A stretch of DNA of 30,758 nt from Chromera velia (Eukaryota; Sar; Chromeraceae), in contig JAHBMJ010005937.1 in NCBI GenBank assembly GCA_018398765.1, forward strand, positions 30,001 to 60,758, in the 5' to 3' direction. Numbering within the stretch: position 1 is the stretch's first letter; every line of letters starts with the position of its first letter. The translations under genes and the position numbers were made by a program. This document shows, piece after piece, positions 9,525 to 17,312 of this stretch. The notes under the pieces were generated by a model. It made no database searches, had not been told where the DNA came from, and saw only the letters and a program-made list of their open reading frames with translations.

Positions 9525-10500
9525 TACAACAGCGGGAAAATATTTTTCCTTAGCGAGACAGACCCTTGTGCTAACAGAAAGGAGATTTCTCAGCAGTTCT
9601 GCAGCATAAGCAGTGAGTGTATCCTCCCCCAGCTCGATGTCTCTCTTTCTTTTCCTCTCTTTCCATCCATACAACAGCGAGGCAAACATTTTTCCCTGGC
9701 AAGACAGACCCTTGTGCTGACAGAAGGGAGACTTTTCAGCAGTTCCATAGCACAAGCAGTGAGTGTATCCTCCCCCAGCTCGACGTCTCTCTTTCTTTTC
9801 CTCTCTCCCCATCTATACAACAGCAAGGCAAACATTTTTCTTGGCGAGACAGACCCTTGTACTGACAGAAAAGAGACCTTTCAGCAGTTCTGCAGCACAA
9901 GCAGTGAGTGTATTCTCCCCCAGCTTGACGTTTCTCTTTCTTTTCCTCTTTTCCCATCTATACAACAGTGAGGCAAACATTTTTGTTGGCGAGACAAACC
10001 TTTGTGCTAACAGAAAGGAGACTTCTCAGCAGTTCTGCAGCACAAGCAGTGAGTGTATCCTTCTCCAGCTTGATGTCTCTCTTTCTTTTCCTCTCTCCCC
10101 ATCCACATAACAGCGAGGCAACTAGGCGAGGCAAACATTTTCCTTGGCAAGATAGACCCTTATGCTGACAGAAAGGAGACTCGTGCTGCATGCACTCATG
10201 AACCATTGGTTCACGTTTTAGTCATGAGCTACCAAAATTTAAATTCATTTATAGGCAAAAAGTCTTCTTTTGAGGGGTGAAAACCCCCGTAAAACCATCC
10301 TAAAACCCCCTTTAAAAACCATAAAATTCATTTTTCAAAGAGGCTCTACCAAAAATTCAGGAATGCGTGCAGCGTGAGGAGACTTCTCAGCAGTTCTGCA
10401 GTACAAGCAGTGAGTGTATCCTCCCCCAGCTTGACGTCTCTCTTTCTTTTCCTCTCTCATCCATACAACAGCGAGGCAAGCATTTTCCTTCCGGAGACCT
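9525..10500 (+). repeat. 146-bp minisatellite, array 1 (about 5-6 units, interrupted by a MITE)
   Basis: The landmark CAGTGAGTGTATCCTCC (and variants) occurs at 9611, 9757, 9902, 10047 and 10408. Spacing is 146, 145 and 145 bp. The last interval is longer because of a 12-bp duplication (GGCAACTAGGCGA region) and a 195-bp inserted element plus its 8-bp target duplication. Each unit contains GGCAAACATTTTTCCTTGG, GAGACAGACCCTTGTGCTGA and CTTTCTTTTCCTCTC. The array passes directly into a (CTTC)n tract. A second array with the same unit is at 24530-25115. Frames on either strand through it repeat because the DNA repeats. Confidence 0.93.
10182..10376. mobile_element. 195-bp MITE inserted in the minisatellite, 8-bp target duplication
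   Basis: The minisatellite unit breaks after AGGAGACT (10174-10181) and resumes with AGGAGACT (10377-10384), an exact 8-bp duplication. The inserted segment starts CGTGCTGCATGCACTC and ends with the complement of CACGCTGCACGCATTC: 12 of 16 matches as terminal inverted repeats, with weaker similarity continuing inward. It encodes nothing. An 8-bp duplication with short terminal inverted repeats fits a hAT-like non-autonomous element; the superfamily is inference. Confidence 0.8.
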
Positions 10501-10645
10501 TCCTTCCTTTCTTCCCTTCCTTCCTTCCCTTTCTTCCTTCCTTCTTTCCTTCCTTCCTTTCTTCCTTCCTTCCTTCTTTCCCTTCCTTCCTTTCCTTCCT
10601 TCCTTTCATCCTTCCTTCCATCCTTACAGACTTCCTTCCTTCTAT
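10490..10645 (+). repeat. (CTTC)n polypyrimidine tract 1
   Basis: CTTCCTTC repeats with interruptions, immediately downstream of minisatellite array 1 after GGAGACCTTCC. Minus-strand KEGRKEGR frames are translation products of the repeat. Confidence 0.97.
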
Positions 10646-10919
10646 CCGTGTGTTTGTCCAAGAGTATTCCCCTAGGTATTCCCTGGTGGAGCCCTTTACA
10701 CAGAGGGACAGCAAGGTCCAAACTGCCGAGAAAGACTTTGTGGTTGGAGCCATTGATGGGGGCTATGACGACTTTGGAATAGTCAGAGGGGGGCCTGATA
10801 TCACCGAGGAAATGGCACGAAGATATGAGTTTTTAACCACGGCTGTTTCTGTCTCTAGAGCCCCACCAAATCTCTGGGTGTGGGTGGTTCCTAGGTTAAG
10901 CAGCAACTCTGATAACTAA
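10640..10919 (+). CDS. Coding-like segment between two CTTC tracts, unrecognised
   Basis: A single-copy-looking island of 280 bp between pyrimidine tracts, open in one frame to a TAA at 10917-10919. It reads like real protein: VFVQEYSPRYSLVEPF, KDFVVGAIDGGYDDFGIV, GPDITEEMARRYEFLTTAV and PPNLWVWVVPRL. Acidic and hydrophobic residues are well mixed and the GC content is higher than in the flanks. I do not recognise the family. It may be an exon or a gene fragment caught between repeats; no upstream start independent of the CTTC repeat is seen. Confidence 0.35.
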
Positions 10920-10954
10920 ATCAATCTTGTGCAATGCACGCTTCAAGTTCTCTT

Positions 10955-11620
10955 CCTCTCTTCCTTCCTTCCTTTCTTCCTTCCTTCCTTCCTTCTTTCC
11001 TTCTCTCCTTCCTTCATTTCTTTCTTTCTTCCTTCCTTCCTTTCTTTCTTCCTTCTTTCCTTCCTTCCTTCCTTTCTTCCTTCCTCCCTTCCTTCCTTCC
11101 TTCTTTCCTTCCTTCCTTCCTTCCTTCCTCCCTTCCTCCCTTCCTCCCTTCCTTCCTCCCTTCCTTCCTTCCCTCCTTCCTCCCTTCCTTCCTTCCTTCC
11201 TTGCTTCCTTCCTTCCCTCCTTCCTCCCTTCCTTCTTTCCTTCCTTCCTTCCTTCCTTCCTTTCTTCCTTCCTTCCTTTCTTCCTTCCTTCCTTCCTTTC
11301 TTCCTTCCTCCCTTCCTTCCTTCTTTCCTTCCTTCCTTCCTTCCTTCCTTCTTTTCTTCCTTCCTCAGGCTTCCTTCTTTTCTTCCTTCTTTCCTTCATT
11401 CCTTCCTTGAGTCCTTCTTTCCTTCCTTCTTTCCTTCTTTCCTTCCTTCCTTCCTTCTTTTCTTCCTTCCTCAGGCTTCCTTTCTTTCTTCCTTCCTTCC
11501 TTCCTTCGTTCCTTCCTTGAGTCCTTCTTTTTTTCCTTCCTTCTTTCCTTCCCTCGCTCCCTCTTCCTTTCTTCCTCCCTCCCTTCCTCACTGGCAGCTT
11601 CTTTCCTTCCGTCCTTCCTA
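10955..11620 (+). repeat. (CTTC)n polypyrimidine tract 2
   Basis: About 650 bp of CTTC/CCTT repeats with CTCC and TTTC variants. A larger unit containing CTTCCTCAGGCTTCC recurs at 11362 and 11468, a local higher-order repeat of about 106 bp. All long frames here (FLPSF, EGRKEGRK) are repeat artefacts. Confidence 0.97.
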
Positions 11621-11662
11621 AATATCGGCAAACATCGTATAATATCGCCATAAATCGCCTAT
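11619..11662. repeat. TATCG-type satellite fragment at the 5' edge of the LINE
   Basis: AAATATCGGCAAACATCG, TATAATATCGCC and ATAAATCGCC units, the same family as 14985-15175. The LINE begins just after it. Confidence 0.75.
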
Positions 11663-11793
11663 GAAAATTGTTTGATCCTTATGAATAAAAAAAAACGAAA
11701 CAGGTAAGAGAGGAAACATACAGGTGGGCACTAAAGCAACAAAAGAAGAGGGAAAGAAAAGAGAATGGAAAAGCCTTAGAAGCCGATGAGTCA

Positions 11794-12915
11794 GTGAGAA
11801 TAGGAAAGGCAGAGCAAAGAAAAATAAGAGCACTCAAAAGAAAAATCAGAAGGAAAATGAAAAACTTGAAACAGAAGAAAGACGAGGGTACAGAAAGAGG
11901 GCAAGAAGAGAGATGGCAGAGAGAATACGAAGAGAGAAGAAAACAACTAGAAGAGGTAGAGAGAGAGAGGATCATGATTGGGAAAAGGGAAGCATCCAAA
12001 GAAATAATGAGAAAGGTGAAAAGAATAAGGAAGGAAATAGGAGAAGGAAGATGCTAGAGGGTCTGGAGGAGACTAGGAATAGAAAACAAGAAGAGAGAAC
12101 CAAGGAGGATGAAGGGCAGTCTCACAATGGAACAAGTTGCGAAAGGATAGGAAAAATAGACAAAGCTCTGAGACGATGAAGTGGAAACAAAAAAGAAAGA
12201 AGAATGCAAAAGATGCACAGCAGTAAGAGAAAAGAACACAAAGATAACTACCGAAAAGGAAGTGAGGGAGGCAATGAAAAAAGCAGGGAATCCTAAGAAG
12301 GCTGCTGGAAAGGATAGAATGCCTCCGGGTCTTCTCAGGTTGCATGAAAAATCTCAAGTGATGGTGAATGTATATGCTGATTTGATCAATGCATCTTTTT
12401 GTTATACATGGTGGCCAGAGGGATGGAATGATTTACCGGTGACGGCATTGGCGAAGCTTGGCAAGTCACAGGCAGTGATGGGGGGATGGAGAAACGTGCA
12501 CCTTGTATATACAGACGTAAAATGGGGGGACACGATTCTCGGTAATAATGTACAGAGAGAAGCAAGGCAGAACCCATGGCAGTTTACATATAGAAAGAAA
12601 GCAGGAACATGCAATGCTATCTTTCTTCTTTTGTTTGTGATTGCCCACCATCTCTCTATGATTGTGGCCCTCATTGATTTCACTCGAGCTTTTAACAAAG
12701 TCAGGCATAGCAAGCTTGAGCAGCAACTGAGAGAGGCAGGGGTTTTAGAGGAGTTAATCCAATGGGCCCTGGCATCGCTCGAGAAAGTAAGAGCAAGCGT
12801 GAAAGGGACAGGAAAGTGGTATCCAGAACAGATAGGGACGAAACAAAGGGGGTCCAGTGGGCCCATTTTTTTCAAAAGATACATACACAACCTATCAGAA
12901 AGAGTAAAAAAGGAA
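11794..12915 (+). pseudogene. LINE polyprotein: charged linker and N-terminal half of the reverse transcriptase
   Basis: One frame carries a coiled-coil-like charged region (11794-12054), a decayed gap with stops (TAG 12055-12057, further stops up to 12160-12180), then the RT. Recognisable RT parts are KKAAGKDRMPPGLLRL (motif 0 region), WWPEGWNDLPVTALAKLGK with GGWRNVHLVYTDVKW (motifs 1-2), FTYRKKAGTCNAIFLL, ALIDFTRAFNKVRHSKL (motif A, catalytic Asp kept, second Asp changed to Asn), and GTKQRGSSGPIFFKRYIHNL (motif B, QG changed to QR). The frame is lost between about 12915 and 13000; motif C is in another frame. These changes show an inactive copy. Confidence 0.8.
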
Positions 12916-12949
12916 AGGAGGGCTGGGAGAAGGAGAATAGGAGAACAGG

Positions 12950-13880
12950 GAGAAAGACCAAAAGTACCGGTCGGAGAGGATGGGAGGTGGATGGATTTTT
13001 TCTCCGTATTATTTATGATGATACGACTTTGCTCGATGCAACAGACAGAGAATTGAACAAACTGCAGGAGGGATTGAGGAAGTACGCAGAGCCGCTCCGT
13101 CTCCTCTTTTCTGACAAATCGAGAGCACTGAGGTTTGGAAGGTAAAGACAGACAGAAGAGATCAGAATAGGCAGTATGGTACTGAAAGAAGAGAAAGCAC
13201 AGCCATTTTTGGGTCTGGTTCTTCCCTCAAACTGCGACCTTGACGTAATGATGGCAGATAGAGCAGTGAAAGCAGAGAGATGTATGCAAAGATTGATAAG
13301 AAAGTTAGCCAAAGAGCCAGTCGTGCCACCTGCAGAATGTTTTCATTTATTTAATCAGATGGTGCATGCAGTGTGGATGTATGGATGTAAGATACACCCA
13401 TACACAGACAGGGCCTGTGCAGAATTTAATGAAAAACAAAAACGCTTTGTGAGATGGGTCTTGGGGCTAAGGAAGACAGAAAGCGCAGACACTACATTGA
13501 TAGAGGGGGGGATGTTTCCAATTGATATTGAAGTGGCAGAGAGGACGATCAGATGGGCAAGAAAGGCACTAAAAGAAAAGAGAAAGAAAGCGATTGGACA
13601 GGCTGTCATTCATTGCTTGAGAGGAGGAGTGGAGGATGAACTGAAGAGGGGAAGAAGAACAGAGTTGCATCCCTTTCACTTCTTTCTGTACTTAAAGAAA
13701 TACACACAGACACTATTCACAGAGAGAGGCCTTCATTCTTTTTTAAAAGAGAAGCTCGCAGGCCAGCCAGGAGAGATAGGGACACACGCAGTGAATAAAA
13801 GAGTAGATAGGATAGAAAGATGGATTGCAAGCAAGACAGATAAAGAAATAAAAGAAAGGAAGAAAGAAATCTTCAGGTAG
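12950..13880 (+). pseudogene. LINE polyprotein: RT motif C, thumb and connector
   Basis: Continues the RT one frame over from the upstream half. Motif C reads FLRIIYDDTTLLDATD (YDD at 13014-13022; the usual alanine before DD is missing or shifted), followed by LNKLQEGLRKYAEPLRLLFS and DKSRALRFG. After a TAA at 13143-13145 the same frame goes on with QPFLGLVLPSNCDLD (the LG-containing motif after the palm), AVKAERCMQRLIRKLAK, VHAVWMYGCKIHPYTDRAC and FVRWVLGLRKTESADTTLIE. These are typical of the thumb/connector region of LINE proteins. A TAG at 13878-13880 breaks it before the C-terminal part. Confidence 0.8.
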
Positions 13881-14881
13881 AGAATTGAGAGGGAAGTGAA
13901 AGAGAGAGATAGAAAAGAGAGAGAAAAAGGAAGAAAAGTCCATATGATACATATACACCGAACAAAAGCAAACAGAAACAGATTGCAGCTCATTTGGTTT
14001 GAAAAGGCATCAGAAGAAAGACCAAGAGAGGGAATGAAAATAGAGAAAGAAAATTTTGAACTGGAACGGGTACCCTTTTGTTATAGAAGGGTAGCACCAA
14101 GAGGAGAACACAGATTGAAGGAGAACAGCCTACAGAGTAGGAGACAGGACGTTAGCGGGAACAAAGGGAAAAGTACCAGAAAGAGGAGGGCAGAGAGTGC
14201 CGTTGGAGGAGAGACTCTGCCCTTTTTGCAAAGGATGGATCATAGATGGAAACAGAGGTGTTGGAAGATGAGATCCATATGCTGACTGAGTGTCTGATTT
14301 ATGATAGAAAAAGAGCGCACATGTATAGAACATTAGGAGCAGACTGAAACGAGGGAAGAGAAAAGAGAGCAAGAGAAGCTTGTAGAGAGAAAAGAGAAGG
14401 ATAAATGGGAAGACTGTACACTGAGGCTCTGTTCAAATTCTTGATGAACGAAGGGTATAGTGCGGTGGATAAGTTTCTGAGGAGGGCGGCGTTCAGAAGA
14501 AGAGTGTTCAAGGAAAGCCCAGGAAGGTGCACACTTGGAAGCTCGTTAAATGAAACAGTCCTAGCACACAGACACAAAGTGATCACAAAAAGAAAGGGAG
14601 GAACGGGAAGAAGAAAAGAAGAATACAAGACCATCCTGCAAGCAATGAAAGCAGAAAGACAGCTAAGGGAGGGAGAAGGAGAAATCGCTGAGAGAAGAAT
14701 GAAGAGAGGGCATGCACAAAGCCAAAGTGTCCTTTCGTCCTATGTTATTGGATCGATTTTTAGAGCAGTCCCTTCTGAGCAGCCCATAGACCAAAGCATG
14801 CAAAGCGCAGACAGATTGTTATTTGTTAGTGGCCTGGGAAACCAGGCGGACCACGGGGTGTGGTATAAGCCTCAGCGATGA
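13881..14881 (+). pseudogene. LINE polyprotein: CCHC zinc knuckle and C-terminal extension
   Basis: A basic region is followed by a zinc knuckle split by a frameshift: CPFCK at 14218-14232 in one frame, then VLEDEIHMLTECLIYDRKRAHMYR from 14258 in the next. Together they give the CxxC...H....C pattern found after the RT in many LINEs. Two stops follow (TGA near 14345, TAA near 14402). The frame from 14405 to 14881 then encodes LYTEALFKFLMNEGYSAVDKF, FRRRVFKESPGRC and a Lys/Glu-rich helix ending SSYVIGSIFR. This tail matches the minus-strand copy at 23004-23590 residue by residue in blocks, so it is a conserved domain of this LINE family rather than chance. Confidence 0.75.
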
Positions 14882-14929
14882 GGTACACCCCTCTGCCGTT
14901 TACGGGGGCGACCTCTATAAAACAAAAAT

Positions 14930-14985
14930 GCGACAGTGCTCTAGGGCACCACTAATCACTAATCATTAACTAATCACTAATATGA
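14930..14985 (+). repeat. LINE 3'-terminal tandem repeat (ACTAATC)n
   Basis: GTGCTCTAGGGCACCACTAA is followed by four to five ACTAATC-like units. An inverted counterpart with the same head (TTCTAAGGTACCACTAATC on the minus strand) lies at 26486-26530. Short tandem repeats at the 3' end are typical of several LINE clades. Confidence 0.7.
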
Positions 14986-15175
14986 TATGATAAGTATCGG
15001 TTAATATCGTTTAATATCGCTTATCCAATATTGTTAGTATCGTTTAATATCGTACAATATCGATATTATAAATATCGCCTAATATCGTACAATATCGCCT
15101 CTGTACTCATATTCCTAAATATCGCCTTTATACATACAAGTGTTTCTTTTCTAAGGCGATATTGTACGATGATGA
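14985..15175. repeat. TATCG-type satellite with a 17-bp perfect inverted repeat
   Basis: Repeats of AATATCG(C/T)(C/T)T, for example TTAATATCGTTTAATATCGC. ATCGTACAATATCGCCT at 15084-15100 is exactly complementary to 15154-15170, with a 53-nt loop. A GATGATGATGAT run ends the block. Confidence 0.85.
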
Positions 15176-16251
15176 TGATGATATGACTTGACCCGCCAGC
15201 CATCGTGTCCAAATGGTAAATTAAGGGCAGTCTGTGAGCATTCATGTCATATTGCAAGCTAGGAGCACGCTAGCGAATGCTCACCTAAAGCGGCCGAACT
15301 TTAGGCCTACTAGCTAGCAAAACACTGCTCCCCAGGATCGATCAGTCCGGTCCTAGGCATGCAGCAATGAGGGCACTGGCCTTTCGGACGTCCCTCTGAA
15401 GAAGAAGTGATAAGTAATATCGCCTTTTATCTGACCCATAGATGTAGTTCTTATATTAATTAGAGTTTGCTCAGGCATCGACCGGGCTTTGTTCAGGCTT
15501 CGCTGTGGCTGCCGCGGTGCGACGCTGGAGACAGAATTTACACATAAATCAACGGAAGATCCCCTAAGATTGTACCTACGTACGAGCGACTGCATCATCG
15601 ACCCCACTCGTGCCCGTTACCTTGGCGTCGGATTGCAGTCGCAAAGGAAATTTCCTGTTCATCTCTGTTTCCCAAATTTTCTGCTCCGGAACGCATTCGC
15701 CTTCCCAAGCCATGCACTAGAAGATCAACAAAGGAGTCGATCTTCCATCAGGGCTGCCATCCGATATCCAAGGGACTTTTGCGTAAAAGAAATCAACCCA
15801 GTAGAAAGGGAGAATTGCTGACGCAGTGATTCATCTATATCTCTCACGGCTGCTCAGCTCAGCCTCCGAGAGAAACGAATCGTCAGCAGCAGCTGCTGGA
15901 CAATCAGCCACCCACCTGCACAATGAGGACACTTACATGAAGGGGCATGCGAAGGAAATGACAAAACAAATACAAAACCGATGCATCACACGCGCTTCAT
16001 TGGACTGCACTCAACCACCAGAAATGAGGCACACACACGGGAGAAAGAAAGGCGGCACAATCCAAGCTATCTTCCACAGAGCCACGCCATTTCAACAAGC
16101 ACGAAAAAGCGGCAGAAAAAAATGCACGCGCAAACGCACACCCAGATACACCAAGACACAGAAACAATCTCACACAGAGCAGCTACAAGCAGAGAGATTA
16201 AAGTGGTCGCACAAAATTGATCCCTTTCTCACACCCAAAGTCCCGACAAAC
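15176..16251. other. Unassigned stretch 3' of the LINE
   Basis: Contains open frames at 15489-15821 and 15826-16485 (+) of unremarkable composition; the second is Thr/Lys/His-rich and partly low complexity. Neither shows a motif I recognise. A further TATCGCC unit lies at 15416-15425. It may include downstream sequence of the minus-strand phosphatase gene, or single-copy intergenic DNA. Confidence 0.5.
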
Positions 16252-16520
16252 CTACCTCCCTCGTATCCATCCTCTATCTTCAAGGTGCACCATTTGGAGT
16301 CGTCTCATCAGGAGATCACCCCCGTCCCCTTCACCCCTCCCCCCCCCATTTGCCTCCCTGTCTTCATCTTCGCCAGCGCCCGCGCCGTCTCTCTCATCAT
16401 GATCGTGACGCAGCCACTGCCCCTTCACATCTCCCTTCGAGATGTCGGCAGATCTGCTTGCACACACAGTACACCGACACAATGATGCATGTGGATGGAG
16501 GAGTACAGACAGACCACAGA
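16252..16520 (-). CDS. Possible 3' exon of the phosphatase gene (uncertain)
   Basis: On the minus strand a frame reads SADISKGDVKGQWLRHDHDE, followed by a Gly/Glu/Asp-rich stretch and DLLMRRLQMVHLEDRGWIRG, then a TAG. Members of the histidine phosphatase family need roughly 40 further residues after the GYCSI strand, often including a G-W-L segment, and this frame is the only nearby candidate with such a feature. No splice acceptor in the right phase was found, so this is only a suggestion. Confidence 0.2.
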
Positions 16521-17312
16521 TGCGTCCTGCATGGCGTCCTTTCGTGTCCTCCTTCAAGATGTGAGCATAGCGGTGTAGAGTGGGATGGAAAGAAACTGGG
16601 AAGCAGCAAGAAGAAAGGAAGATATGCTCCGAGAATTCCGCCACCTAGACACAGGAAGCCCCCCCCCTCCCCTCTACGCGTGTGTGAGTGTATGTGTGTG
16701 TGACTGTATGTGTCTGTCTCCGTCAGTCTATCGTTCTCTTTTTCACGGGGGAACAAAAAAGCGAGAAAAAAAAAAAGAGGGCAAGAGAGAGCCTGCAAAC
16801 AAACCGTGCAGCCATCCCGCCAAAATGTTCGAAGACAATTTCTTTCAGAGATCTCTGCATGCGAAGAGACAGAAAGGCGACAGACAGCATTTCCCTTCTT
16901 CGCTTTTCCCAGCGGGCAGAGACAGAGCTAAATAGAGTCTGCAAAGCGATTGATACACATCCAGTGAGGCTTGGAAGTGAGGAACGGAAGACCGACATTG
17001 TAGACGTGTTGGTATGGAAGAGAGGAAACCAAGGAAAGAGGAAGAGAATGGAAGAGAGAAGGCCGCAAGAGTGCTTGCACGCATACGTGCCCTCCGATGC
17101 AACTCGATCAAGCGGGGGGGGGGTTCCTCTGTCTCATGCACAAGCAAAAGACAAAACCACAAACACCCCTGAAGCGAAGAACAAAGACGTGCAAAAAACT
17201 CAACAGAAAAAGGAATGAGAAATGCCGGGTGAACAAAGAATGGATCACTCATGCAAGCCGATCGACTAACTCGAGGAGGAACCACCTCCACGAATCTCAT
17301 CTCGATTCTCAC

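Larger units (their letters stand above)
11663..14985 (+). mobile_element. 5'-truncated, decayed non-LTR (LINE) retrotransposon, copy 1
   Basis: The unit starts after a TATCG block and contains a Lys/Arg/Glu-rich linker, a reverse transcriptase, a CCHC zinc-knuckle region and a long basic C-terminal extension. It ends with ACTAATC tandem repeats. No apurinic-type endonuclease is found upstream, because a CTTC tract begins there; hence 5' truncation, the usual fate of LINE copies. Several stops and frameshifts are present. The C-terminal extension is shared with the minus-strand copy at 23004-23590, and the 3'-terminal motif with 26486-26530. Confidence 0.8.

Noticed and set aside
9462-9957. 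Minus-strand frames repeating GEDTLTA and KGLSCQGK
   Set aside because: They repeat because the minisatellite repeats; the period of 146 is not a multiple of three, so the frame changes from unit to unit and no stable protein is encoded.
9525-10190. Regularly spaced repeats resembling a CRISPR array
   Set aside because: The units are contiguous 146-bp tandem repeats without unique spacers, in a eukaryotic context.
10927-11651. Frames of 150-250 codons (FLPSFLPS on plus, EGRKEGRK on minus)
   Set aside because: Products of the CTTC tract; every frame on both strands stays open, which is a repeat property and not a gene.
16845-17312. Continuation of the phosphatase frame to a TGA at 16845 as certain coding sequence
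   Set aside because: After GYCSI the composition becomes Cys/Ser/Phe/Leu-rich and unlike the family. A donor site GTGAGA right after GYCSI makes an intron more likely, so I did not include it in the main CDS.
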